Positions 9,571 through 18,220 of a DNA stretch of 64,000 nucleotides are shown piece by piece. The notes below the pieces were generated by a model. It did no database searches. It was not told where the DNA came from and was given only the letters and a program-made list of their open reading frames with translations. Position 1 is the stretch's first letter. Every line of letters starts with the position of its first letter. Origin of the DNA: Paracoccaceae bacterium (GTDB taxonomy: Bacteria; Pseudomonadota; Alphaproteobacteria; Rhodobacterales; Rhodobacteraceae); NCBI GenBank assembly GCA_029246285.1, contig JAQWNW010000042.1:1-64000 (forward strand). Direction: 5' to 3'. Position numbers and translations under genes: made by a program.

Positions 9571-10512
9571 ATGGCAATAAATGTTTTGTTTTCTGGAAAT
9601 AAAAATTCCTGGCCTAAATACCGAGATTGTCTAAATTCTGCATTTAAGAGTAAGAAGCTTAAGGTCGTATTAAAACAAGAATTTGATGACCCTTCTCTCG
9701 TAGATTATATAATTTACGCGCCCTCTGGTCCTTTTAATGATTTTTCGATTTTTCCAAATGTTAAGGCTGTTTTAAGTCTTTGGGCTGGAGTGGAAAGTAT
9801 AGTCTCGAATTCTACGTTGACCCAACCGCTGTGTCGCATGGTTGATGAAGGTCTTACTAATGGGATGGTCGAATATATCGTTGGACATACATTAAGATAC
9901 CATCTTGGTTTAGATCAGCAAATATCTCAACAGGATGGTATTTGGCGTCACGATACTATGATACCCGTCCTCGCTAATGAGCGTAATATTGGGGTTATAG
10001 GTTTGGGGTCTTTGGGTATGGCGTGCGCTCAACAACTGAGCCAACTTAATTTTAACGTTAAAGGGTGGAGTCGTAGAAAAAAGAAAATTAAGAACATTTG
10101 TTGTCTTAGCGGACAAGAGGGATTTAATCAGATTATATCGACATCTGATATTCTGGTATTATTACTACCGTTAACAAATGCTACGAAAAATATTATTAAT
10201 GGGAAGGCGCTATCAAAAGTAAAACAAGGTGTTAATATTATCAACGCTGGACGTGGGGCCTTAATTGACGATATTGCGTTGATATCAGCAATCGATCGTG
10301 GTCAAGTTGCTGGTGCTACATTAGATGTCTTTAAGTCAGAACCTTTGCCAAGTAACCATATCTTTTGGAAACATGAAAAGATAACTGTTACTCCTCACAT
10401 TGCTGCGGAAACGAGGCCTGAAACTTCTTCGATAAGTATAGCGGTAAATATTTTCCGATGCGAAAACAATCTAAAGCTCTTAAATTTAGTTGATCGTGTT
10501 CAAGGTTATTAA
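9571..10512 (+). CDS. Glyoxylate/hydroxypyruvate reductase A-like (2-hydroxyacid dehydrogenase)
   Basis: This is a 313-residue D-2-hydroxyacid dehydrogenase of the GhrA type, which reduces glyoxylate or hydroxypyruvate with NAD(P)H in the cytoplasm. The substrate half has the LWAGVESIVSN segment near residue 71. The Rossmann half begins at IGVIGLGSLGMACA near 138, and VNIINAGRGALIDDIAL lies near 228 before the conserved Glu (FKSEPLP). The active-site His is in VTPHIAAETRP near 277. The start ATG follows rodA by 2 bases, so it is probably read through from the mre operon although it has no obvious role there. A paralogue lies at 37242. The substrate is inferred from family only. Confidence 0.8.
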   Translation: MAINVLFSGNKNSWPKYRDCLNSAFKSKKLKVVLKQEFDDPSLVDYIIYAPSGPFNDFSIFPNVKAVLSLWAGVESIVSNSTLTQPLCRMVDEGLTNGMVEYIVGHTLRYHLGLDQQISQQDGIWRHDTMIPVLANERNIGVIGLGSLGMACAQQLSQLNFNVKGWSRRKKKIKNICCLSGQEGFNQIISTSDILVLLLPLTNATKNIINGKALSKVKQGVNIINAGRGALIDDIALISAIDRGQVAGATLDVFKSEPLPSNHIFWKHEKITVTPHIAAETRPETSSISIAVNIFRCENNLKLLNLVDRVQGY

Positions 10513-10520
10513 TTAAAGAC

Positions 10521-11318
10521 TTATTTGAATTTGGCAGGTCTTTTTTGAACTGTGGCCATCACAGCTTCTATGTTATTTTCATATCCCATTATTCTTGATT
10601 GAATGTCTGATTCCATCGTTAGACCTTCACCTAATGGTGCAACCCAGGAGTCCTCAATCAATTTTTTAGCACCTTTGAGTACATCAGGCGATCTTTTAAC
10701 TAACTTATTAGCAAAGTTTTCTGCTGAGGCTAATGGATCTTTGTCAATCATGGTAACTAGCCCAAGATTAAAAGCTTCTTTGCCATCAAATATTCTTCCT
10801 GTCATGATCAATTCTTTTGCGATATCTGCTCGAGTAAGTTTTGGGAGGTTTTGCGTAATGCCTAAATCTGGAATTATTCCCCATTTTGATTCCATGATGG
10901 AAAATTTGGAGTCTGGTGCTGCAATTCGAAAATCTGCGGCTAAAGCAAGTTGTATTCCGCCTCCAAATGCAACGCCCTTTATCGCGGCAATAACGGGTAC
11001 TTCAATTTCTTGCCATACATAGCAAGGTTTTTGAAACCAATTTGCGTTTTCCCCAACTGGACGCATTGTTAGATCATTTCTTACTTTATCGAAATTAGAT
11101 GCCCATTGCGTAAATGTAGAGGTATCTAAGCCACTGCAAAAATCGCTACCGGCACCGGTTAGGATAATTACTCGGACTAATTGATTTTTTTTTAGCTTTT
11201 CTCCGACATGAGATATCGTATCAAACATTTCTCTTGATAAAGCATTTTTTTTATTTGCTCTATTAAGTGTTACTGTCGCTATGTGATTTTCTATCTTTAA
11301 TTTAACGAGATCACTCAT
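10521..11318 (-). CDS. Crotonase/enoyl-CoA hydratase family protein
   Basis: This is a 265-residue crotonase-fold protein, the usual length. It has the N-terminal strand-rich start with TLNRANKKNALSREM, the first oxyanion-hole region (GAGSDFCSGLDTSTF near residue 57), and the second oxyanion Gly cluster IKGVAFGGGIQLALAADFRI near 112. An acidic residue lies in the catalytic region (SKWGIIPDLG near 142), where hydratases carry one Glu. The second hydratase Glu is not obvious, so the reaction could be an isomerase or hydrolase rather than a hydratase. It would act on a CoA thioester in the cytoplasm. It is a single gene, convergent with the ghrA-like gene, with a 220-base gap to the divergent hyuA. 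Confidence 0.8.
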   Translation of the reverse strand: MSDLVKLKIENHIATVTLNRANKKNALSREMFDTISHVGEKLKKNQLVRVIILTGAGSDFCSGLDTSTFTQWASNFDKVRNDLTMRPVGENANWFQKPCYVWQEIEVPVIAAIKGVAFGGGIQLALAADFRIAAPDSKFSIMESKWGIIPDLGITQNLPKLTRADIAKELIMTGRIFDGKEAFNLGLVTMIDKDPLASAENFANKLVKRSPDVLKGAKKLIEDSWVAPLGEGLTMESDIQSRIMGYENNIEAVMATVQKRPAKFK

Positions 11319-11538
11319 TTTTAAATCCCAATTCTCTATTAATTATTTCTCGAGCCATGAAGTAGTGCAAGTGTTTATGAGGTTAAAGTATTTTTTGAAT
11401 CAGTCCTTAGATTAATAGTAGTAATTTAAATGTTGATTTAGCGATTTTTGTAGTGTCTAAATCTTTTTTAGTTCAATTTGATTTAATACTATTTCGATAT
11501 TGATTTAAACCCTCATGAGAATTCTTAGGAACTAGGCA

Positions 11539-13542
11539 ATGGCAATATTTTTAGGGGTAGATACAGGCGGCACATATACAGACGCTGTATTGATGGAAGA
11601 TAATGAAAGAATTATTGCTTCATCCAAATCGTTAACGACTAAATCTGATTTATCGATTGGCATCGGGAAGGCTATTCAAGACGTTTTGGAAAAAAGTGCG
11701 TCAAATCCGTCAGAGATCGTATTAGCGTCGTTATCTACTACATTGGCTACAAACGCTTTAGTTGAAGGGCATGGTGAAAATGTTGGTTTAGTAGCTATAG
11801 GTTTTACCAAGCAAGATTTAGAAAGGCAGGGCCTATCCAAAGCGATCAAAAATGATCCAGTTTTTTTCTTAACTGGAGGGCACACCCACTCGGGTGAGGA
11901 AAAATACCCTTTGGACCTAAAAAAACTAAAAGGTTTGATTAAAGAATTTGACCAGAGTTTGTCAGCTTATGCAGTAGTATCAAGCTTTGCGACCCGTAAT
12001 CCTTCTCATGAATTCTCAACAAGAGATTTTATTCGTGAGGTGACAGGTAAGCCAGTTACCTGTTCAAGTGATTTATCAGCTAAATTAAATGGTCCTAAAA
12101 GAGCATTAACTAGTGTATTGAACGCTCGGTTAATAGGTTTGATTGATAGATTAATAAGTGCTTGTCAATTTAAGTTAAAAACATTGAATTTGGATGTGCC
12201 TTTGATGGTTGTTAGAGGTGATGGGGCGTTGATATCTGCTGAGGTGGCTCAATCTAAACCCATCGAAACAATTTTATCTGGGCCTGCGGCCTCCATTGTT
12301 GGTGCTCAATGGTTAACAAATGAAAGTGAGGCGCTAGTCTCAGATATAGGTGGTACGACAACTGATGTTGCAATATTGCATAATGGAAGGCCCAAAATTG
12401 ATCCACTGGGGGCAAAAGTTGGTGAATTTAGAACTATGGTGGAAGCAGTTGATATGCAAACCACTGGGCTCGGAGGAGATAGTGAGGTCCATATGAATAG
12501 TAATGGACTTCAAGGTGACTTAGTTTTGGGTCCAAATCGCGTTATGCCAATAGCTTTAGCAGCTACAATTTGGCCCGATATCATAGTGCCTAAATTGGAA
12601 ACAATTTTAAGTACAGAAAAGTGTGGAGAGCTGGAAACTAAATTTGTCTATCCTACGATGATTGATACCAAGAACCTAAAATTTAATACTCGAGAAATGC
12701 TTGTCTTGGAAAAGATTGGTTTAAGCGCAAAAGCTCTTGAGGGATTAATTTCAAGTAGAATTGAGCTCGCAACTCTTGACGGGTTAATTTCTAAAGGGGT
12801 TTTAATGATGGTTGGAGTTACTCCAACAGATGCCAGTCATGTGTTGGGGATGAGCAAGAAATGGGATGTGGTAGCATCTCGAATTGCATTGGAACTCTTT
12901 TCTAAACGTCGAAACGGTGGTGGCGAGATGCTGGCCAGTAATGCAGAAGATATGGCTAGATTAATAATTGAAAGTATAAGAACGCAAACGGCAAATGTAT
13001 TGATCAATGCGGCTCTTATAGAGGACTCCGAGGAAAAAGACTTAAAATATGAGCCTTTAAATGATCAGTGGCTTATTTCTAAGGGGCTTGAGAATCATAA
13101 AAAGACTTTCTTTATTAATTTTGGTTTGAATTTACCGGTTGTAGGGCTGGGAGCATCGGCCAAAAGTTACTATCCACAGGTAGGTAAATTACTCTCTACT
13201 AAGATGGTAATTCCAAAGTATTCTGAGGTAGCAAACGCAATTGGTGCTGTTGCAGGTAGAGTTTCGGTGAAATGTGTAGGTACGATAACATCGCCATCAG
13301 AGGGGTGCTATCGGTTGCATGGTCTTGAAAGGCAATTAGATTTTACGTCGGAGGAGAAAGCTTTGAAAGAATTAGAAAAAATACTTTCAGAATTGGCTGT
13401 TAATAAGGCAAAGGTGTCTGGAGCAGATAATATCGAACTTCAAGTTGATTGCGATATCAGATCCAGTGATATCGAAAACCAAAGAATATTTATTGATGCT
13501 GAAATTGCTGTGACAGCCTCTGGAAGACCTAAGATCACGTAG
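11539..13542 (+). CDS. Hydantoinase/oxoprolinase family protein, subunit A (HyuA)
   Basis: This 667-residue protein belongs to the ATP-dependent hydantoinase/5-oxoprolinase/acetone-carboxylase family. It starts with the actin-like phosphate motif (LGVDTGGTYTDAVLMED, residues 5-21). A second nucleotide signature lies near residue 270 (ALVSDIGGTTTDVAIL). Known HyuA proteins open or phosphorylate cyclic amides together with a HyuB subunit. No hyuB lies next to it here. The downstream gene is on the opposite strand. AGGA lies 9 bases before the ATG. The substrate cannot be deduced. The orphan arrangement suggests a stand-alone member or a partner encoded elsewhere. Confidence 0.85.
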   Translation: MAIFLGVDTGGTYTDAVLMEDNERIIASSKSLTTKSDLSIGIGKAIQDVLEKSASNPSEIVLASLSTTLATNALVEGHGENVGLVAIGFTKQDLERQGLSKAIKNDPVFFLTGGHTHSGEEKYPLDLKKLKGLIKEFDQSLSAYAVVSSFATRNPSHEFSTRDFIREVTGKPVTCSSDLSAKLNGPKRALTSVLNARLIGLIDRLISACQFKLKTLNLDVPLMVVRGDGALISAEVAQSKPIETILSGPAASIVGAQWLTNESEALVSDIGGTTTDVAILHNGRPKIDPLGAKVGEFRTMVEAVDMQTTGLGGDSEVHMNSNGLQGDLVLGPNRVMPIALAATIWPDIIVPKLETILSTEKCGELETKFVYPTMIDTKNLKFNTREMLVLEKIGLSAKALEGLISSRIELATLDGLISKGVLMMVGVTPTDASHVLGMSKKWDVVASRIALELFSKRRNGGGEMLASNAEDMARLIIESIRTQTANVLINAALIEDSEEKDLKYEPLNDQWLISKGLENHKKTFFINFGLNLPVVGLGASAKSYYPQVGKLLSTKMVIPKYSEVANAIGAVAGRVSVKCVGTITSPSEGCYRLHGLERQLDFTSEEKALKELEKILSELAVNKAKVSGADNIELQVDCDIRSSDIENQRIFIDAEIAVTASGRPKIT

Positions 13543-13564
13543 TATCAGGTTGTCATAGAGTCAT

Positions 13565-15574
13565 TTAATGGTAAGATCTACTTATCTTTTCGTTAAAATC
13601 TTTTTCAAAAATCAATTTTTCATCTTCATAAGCCTCAACTTTTGCAAGCATATAAAAATTTTGTTTATCAGATGTCAAAGAATTGTAGATTTCTGTTCTG
13701 ATATTCCATTTGTTTCGCTTTAGAGTTTGCGTCCAATGTACTTCACCAGAAGCGCAGAGAGGGTCATCGGGATGTATGGAAAATTTTTCTCTCACGATAG
13801 TTCCCATCTGTAATTTATGGTGATCATCTTCAACAATTCCATAATCATCAAAAATTTCTAATGTTACAGCTTCATTTGTTTGATCGGTAATCACTTTTTT
13901 AGAGTAACTTGGTGGCCTAATAGTTGTCCTAGACCAGGGCTTAGCGCACTCTGGATCGGAAAATGTATATTCTGGCTTTGATGATTCTGGACGGACTGGG
14001 AGAATTAAGTTTCCTTTTACCAGAGTCAAAGTCGCCTGCTCTGATACAGGCCAAACTAGTGGCCAATAGCTATTAGATATTGCTACTCTTAATCTATTGC
14101 CAGCCAATAATTTATAGGCAGTTTGATCTAATTCTAATTCAACATCAAAGTCCTCATCTACTGGTACTGAACTGGGATTTTCATGACTGTCCTTGTGAGC
14201 TAGGTTAAGTAAACCATATGTAATTCTTGTAGATAAACCATCAGGAGAAACATCGCACAACCTCACACATAGGTGAGCACGTGTTTTATTTGATCTAAGA
14301 GTGAGTCTAATTTTAGGTCTGCCTACAATATCGAGGACTTTGGTTGTTATATCACTGTCAAAGCTGAGGGAGTATGCATCATCTTGACTTTGGTTTCCTG
14401 GTTGTTCGGGAACTGAGCTACTCATTGGAAAATAGCTTCCAGCGGCAAAACCACATATTTGGGGGCTTTTTATGATATAATTTAAACTATCAGGCTTACC
14501 ACCTAATATGTTACAACATGACAGATTATAATTCTCACTTTTGATGATAGATTTTGGCCAATCTTTTTCAACTATCCAGTGGCCTGGTCTGTGACGAATT
14601 TTTCGACTAGGTTTTACACTTTCTTGCAGATAAATTCGATAATTTGGATCTTCTTCAACACCAGTTTTATGACCTTTTAACCATCTGTCCCACCATCTAA
14701 GTGCTTCTTGAAGAAATCCTATTTGTGGCATTGGATCCGCCGTGTGAGGATATTGATGTACCCATGGGCCAACAATACCTTTAACAGTGGTATTCGTCAC
14801 ATTTTCAATTAAGTTACTCACTGTATTCATATAGTTGTCAGCCCAACCTCCAAATGCTAACGTTGGCGTAGTTAAGCTATCATAATTTTCACACAGGGAA
14901 CCATGTTTCCAGTAATTATCTCGATTTGAATGTTGCATCCATTTTGCACCATAAAAAGGAAGATTTTCTAGGCGCTCAATCCACATATCTTTCCATTTAC
15001 TTCCTACTAATTGTGGATCTGGAGGTCGTGAGGAATAGGAAAGCATTGTTCCTGACCAACTGAGGTTCTCATTTAATAAGCAACCTCCTTTATAATGAAT
15101 ATCGTCAGAATAACGATCAACTGTAGAGTATCCACTTATTATTGCTTTCAATGGGCTGGGCTGAAGCATAGCAACCTGAATACAGTTAAAACCACCCCAA
15201 CTTTTCCCCATCATCCCTACATTACCATCGCACCAAGATTGAGATGCGATCCAATTAATCACTTCAACACAGTCTGATAACTCTTCTTTTGTGTATTCAT
15301 CATACATTAATCCTGTGCTCTCTCCACTGCCACGCATATCAACTCGGAGTACAACATAACCTCTTCCAGAAAAATATTTATGCATCATTTCATCACGTTC
15401 GATGGTTCCATCTCTCTTTCTATAAGGTATATATTCCAAGATTGCCGGAAATGGTCTTTCTTTGGCTTCTTCAGGCATAAATACCCTTGCTGACAAACGA
15501 CAACCATCTGACAGGGTTATTCCCATGTCTGGTTCATCTATGATACTGTGGGGAAATTGTGTTATTATATCCAT
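13565..15574 (-). CDS. CocE/NonD family hydrolase (X-Pro dipeptidyl-peptidase-like, S15)
   Basis: This is a serine hydrolase of about 669 residues in the cocaine esterase/glutaryl-acylase/X-Pro dipeptidase superfamily. The alpha/beta-hydrolase core has the oxyanion region (YIPYRKRDGT), the DMRGSGES motif near residue 97, and the nucleophile elbow GKSWGG near 143. The Asp lies in FGGWADNY and the His in GPWVHQYPH near 285. The C-terminal third is the jelly-roll domain (LTLRSNKTRAHLCVRLCDVSPDG). There is no signal peptide, so it is probably cytoplasmic. I chose ATG at 15574, four codons inside a TTG-initiated frame. It is last in a minus-strand run after a PLP dehydratase and a haloacid dehalogenase, suggesting hydrolysis of an ester or amide nutrient. 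Confidence 0.85.
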   Translation of the reverse strand: MDIITQFPHSIIDEPDMGITLSDGCRLSARVFMPEEAKERPFPAILEYIPYRKRDGTIERDEMMHKYFSGRGYVVLRVDMRGSGESTGLMYDEYTKEELSDCVEVINWIASQSWCDGNVGMMGKSWGGFNCIQVAMLQPSPLKAIISGYSTVDRYSDDIHYKGGCLLNENLSWSGTMLSYSSRPPDPQLVGSKWKDMWIERLENLPFYGAKWMQHSNRDNYWKHGSLCENYDSLTTPTLAFGGWADNYMNTVSNLIENVTNTTVKGIVGPWVHQYPHTADPMPQIGFLQEALRWWDRWLKGHKTGVEEDPNYRIYLQESVKPSRKIRHRPGHWIVEKDWPKSIIKSENYNLSCCNILGGKPDSLNYIIKSPQICGFAAGSYFPMSSSVPEQPGNQSQDDAYSLSFDSDITTKVLDIVGRPKIRLTLRSNKTRAHLCVRLCDVSPDGLSTRITYGLLNLAHKDSHENPSSVPVDEDFDVELELDQTAYKLLAGNRLRVAISNSYWPLVWPVSEQATLTLVKGNLILPVRPESSKPEYTFSDPECAKPWSRTTIRPPSYSKKVITDQTNEAVTLEIFDDYGIVEDDHHKLQMGTIVREKFSIHPDDPLCASGEVHWTQTLKRNKWNIRTEIYNSLTSDKQNFYMLAKVEAYEDEKLIFEKDFNEKISRSYH

Positions 15575-15615
15575 TATCGGTCCCAATAATAGTTTTAATC
15601 AAAAGTGTTCAATAT

Positions 15616-16590
15616 TTAGTTATAATTGGTTAAAGCTTTAGTAAAAGTTTCCTTGTCAATATTTCCACCTGTTGCAACTATGATTACATTTTCGCAGTCA
15701 ATTTTATTACTATGAAATAAAGCCGCTGCAAGAGCAGCAGCTCCACCTGGTTCTAATACCAACTTTAATCTTATAAATGCTAAATATATTGCTCGCATGC
15801 ATTCTTCGTCAGAAACGGTAAAGCCTTTACCGCAAAGTTTCTTCATTATTGGAAATGTTATTTTTCCAGGTTCGGGCGTCAAAATAGCATCACAAATTGA
15901 TCCACTCATTGAGTGATTACGACATATTTTTCCAGCTTCCAAAGATTTTGCTACATCATTAAATTGCTCTGGTTCTGCTGTTCGTACAGTAAATTCGGGT
16001 GCTTCCTGTTCTAAAGCCAATGCAATTCCAGCGGTTAACCCACCGCCGCCACAGCATACAATCACGTCTGCTTTTGAAATATGTAAGCTTTTACATTGCT
16101 TGGCTAATTCTAAACCACACGTTCCTTGTCCTGCTATAACCAATGGTTCATCGTAGGGTTTGATTAATGTTAACTCCCTATCTTTTGCAATTTGTGTTCC
16201 AAGTTCTTCCCTGTTTTGGTTTAGGCGATCGTAAAGAATAACCTCGGCGCCTAGCTTCCTCGTATTGGCTATTTTGAGGGATGGAGCGTCTTCTGGCATG
16301 ATGATAACAGATTTGGTATTGAAAGCTCTCGCTGCATTCGCGATTCCTTGAGCATGATTTCCGGACGAAATAGCCAAAACGCCATTTTTTCGTTTTTTTT
16401 CTGACATTTCTGAAATAGCTGACCATCCACCTCTAAACTTAAAACTTCCAGTATGCTGTAAAGATTCTGCTTTGACGTAAATATTTTTTCCTGCGATCTC
16501 ATCTAAAAATGGTGAAGTTAGGATTGGAGTTTCTCTCACATATCCTTTTAGCCGGCTTGCTGCTGATCTTATTGCTTTTATATTGGTCAT
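15616..16590 (-). CDS. PLP-dependent threonine/serine dehydratase-like (fold type II)
   Basis: This 324-residue protein belongs to the threonine dehydratase/serine racemase family. Lys51, in HTGSFKFRGG, would carry PLP as a Schiff base. The phosphate-binding Gly loop CCGGGGLTAG is near residue 180, and SSGNHAQGIA near 75 is also conserved. There is no ACT regulatory domain, so it is a catabolic-type dehydratase, a racemase or an EutB-like enzyme rather than IlvA. EutB acts in hydroxyectoine use in other bacteria, and doeA lies 15 kb away, but no direct link is visible. The start overlaps the stop of the haloacid dehalogenase gene by four bases, indicating co-translation. Confidence 0.8.
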   Translation of the reverse strand: MTNIKAIRSAASRLKGYVRETPILTSPFLDEIAGKNIYVKAESLQHTGSFKFRGGWSAISEMSEKKRKNGVLAISSGNHAQGIANAARAFNTKSVIIMPEDAPSLKIANTRKLGAEVILYDRLNQNREELGTQIAKDRELTLIKPYDEPLVIAGQGTCGLELAKQCKSLHISKADVIVCCGGGGLTAGIALALEQEAPEFTVRTAEPEQFNDVAKSLEAGKICRNHSMSGSICDAILTPEPGKITFPIMKKLCGKGFTVSDEECMRAIYLAFIRLKLVLEPGGAAALAAALFHSNKIDCENVIIVATGGNIDKETFTKALTNYN

Positions 16591-17276
16591 ATTGTTTTAG
16601 TAAGTTTTGGAATATCTGTTAAATTAGTTAAAACATGCTTGGGTTTCCATGGCAATCGATCAATTGGTTCACTATTTCGATTAACCCAAACTGATTTAAA
16701 TCCAAATCCAGCTGCTGAAGCGACATCCCAACCGTTGGATGAAACAAATAATATTTCATTTTTATTTCTAGGAAAACTTTCTAATACTAAGTTATAAACT
16801 CGAAAATCTGGTTTGAATATTTCAACTTGGTCCACACTTAAAATTTTATCCAATAGTTCACTTATCTTAGCTGATTGAACTGCTGAATCTAACATTTCTC
16901 TTGAGCCATTTGATAAAATTGCAGTTTCTAGTTTATTAGCTTTTAAATTTTCCAATACTTCTGGAACCTCTGGATAAGATTCTAAGGACCAATAAAGAGA
17001 CAATAATCGCTCTCGTAACTCTTGATCATCACTGAGATTGTTAGCCTCTAAAGCGAAATCTAAACCGTCCTTTGTAACCTCCCAAAAATCAGTATGTGAC
17101 TTTGTAATCGCTCTAATCCAAGAATACTGAAGTTGTTTTAGTCGCCAATCACTTGCTAATTTCTGCCAACATTCTTTAAGTTTGTCTCTTCCTGGCTCTT
17201 CTGCACATTCTCGGGCGGCTGCTGTGACATCAAAAAGTGTACCATATGCGTCAAAAATGCATGTTCTAATCGTCAT
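16587..17276 (-). CDS. Haloacid dehalogenase, type II (L-2-haloacid dehalogenase)
   Basis: This is a 229-residue HAD-superfamily enzyme with the specific motifs of L-2-haloacid dehalogenases rather than phosphatases. The nucleophile Asp9 lies in IFDAYGTLFD. LSNGS is near residue 122, EIFKPDFRVY near 152 and FVSSNGWDVASA near 177, followed by GFKSVWVNR. Family members hydrolyse the carbon-halogen bond of L-2-haloalkanoates to give D-2-hydroxyacids, which could feed the 2-hydroxyacid dehydrogenases in this window. It is first in the minus-strand run dehalogenase-dehydratase-CocE, divergent from the alpha/beta hydrolase-ThDP pair. Actual substrate is not known. Confidence 0.88.
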   Translation of the reverse strand: MTIRTCIFDAYGTLFDVTAAARECAEEPGRDKLKECWQKLASDWRLKQLQYSWIRAITKSHTDFWEVTKDGLDFALEANNLSDDQELRERLLSLYWSLESYPEVPEVLENLKANKLETAILSNGSREMLDSAVQSAKISELLDKILSVDQVEIFKPDFRVYNLVLESFPRNKNEILFVSSNGWDVASAAGFGFKSVWVNRNSEPIDRLPWKPKHVLTNLTDIPKLTKTI

Positions 17277-17413
17277 GCGACCTCTCTTTTGCTAATTTGT
17301 TTTTTAATACTTGAATAGTTTGTCCTTCTTTATTCTAAGAAATATAGGAAATACCAAGATAGTAATACAAGTAATAAAATTGGTACCTATTTGAGTGTAT
17401 ATTAAGATTTGGA

Positions 17414-18220
17414 ATGTCTTTAATGAGGCAGCAGAGATCTACAAACGGAACATCTTTTGAGATTTCTGGTGAAAATAACCTTCCAGCGGTAATTTTAATC
17501 CATGGTTTGGGCTTGAGCAAAGATATGTGGAAAGAGTTTATCCCAAATCTTTTGAAAAGTTATAAAGTGATAACTTTTGATTTGTTTGGCCATGGAAAAA
17601 GTGATCCTTTAAATGCCACCCCTGATTTAGATCTTTTTGCTAGTCAAATTTTAGAACTATTACTCTACCTGAATATAACGACAGCTCATTTAATTGGATT
17701 TTCGATTGGCGGTATGATCAATCGTAAATTTGCAGTTAACTATCCTAGTAAAGTTCTATCTTTAATTATATTGAACTCTCCTCACAAGAGAGACAAAGAA
17801 TTACAAAAAATTGTAGAAAAACGAGCTAAATTAGTTTTTTCGGAAGGAGCTTTAGCTACATTAGATGACGCTCTCAAGCGATGGTTTACTAATGACTTTA
17901 GATTAGTGCGCACTGACGTTTTAACTTTAGTAAGAGAGTGGCGAAAAAGAGTTGATGAGAAGAGTTATGCACAGATAGCTGAGGTACTTGCTACTGGAGT
18001 AAAGGAATTAATTAATCAAGAATTCAATGATAGAACCCCAACTTTGGTGATAACTTGTGAAAATGATTCTGGAAGCACTCCCTCAATGGCGGTTGAAATA
18101 GCAAAAGATTATCTGTACTCGGACTTAGTAATATTACCGAACCTGAAGCATTTGGGGTTATTAGAGGCCCCAGTTTCTTTTGCAAATCCAATTTTAAGAT
18201 TTCTTGAAAGGATAAAATAA
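17414..18220 (+). CDS. Alpha/beta hydrolase
   Basis: This is a 268-residue alpha/beta-hydrolase resembling 3-oxoadipate enol-lactonase and C-C hydrolases. The oxyanion segment LIHGLGLSKDMW is near residue 28, DLFGHGKSD near 56, and the nucleophile Ser97 in GFSIGG. The Asp is near 218 (ENDSG) and the His near 244 (LKHLGLLEAP). It is cytoplasmic. The stop codon shares its last base with the ATG of the following ThDP enzyme, so the two are translated together and probably act in one pathway. The ATG at 17414 has no good Shine-Dalgarno, and a second in-frame ATG at 17423 is equally possible. Confidence 0.8.
   Translation: MSLMRQQRSTNGTSFEISGENNLPAVILIHGLGLSKDMWKEFIPNLLKSYKVITFDLFGHGKSDPLNATPDLDLFASQILELLLYLNITTAHLIGFSIGGMINRKFAVNYPSKVLSLIILNSPHKRDKELQKIVEKRAKLVFSEGALATLDDALKRWFTNDFRLVRTDVLTLVREWRKRVDEKSYAQIAEVLATGVKELINQEFNDRTPTLVITCENDSGSTPSMAVEIAKDYLYSDLVILPNLKHLGLLEAPVSFANPILRFLERIK

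Noticed and set aside
10603-11022. A 139-codon plus-strand ORF opposite the crotonase gene
   Set aside because: It lies antisense to the crotonase oxyanion-hole motifs and has no recognisable family.
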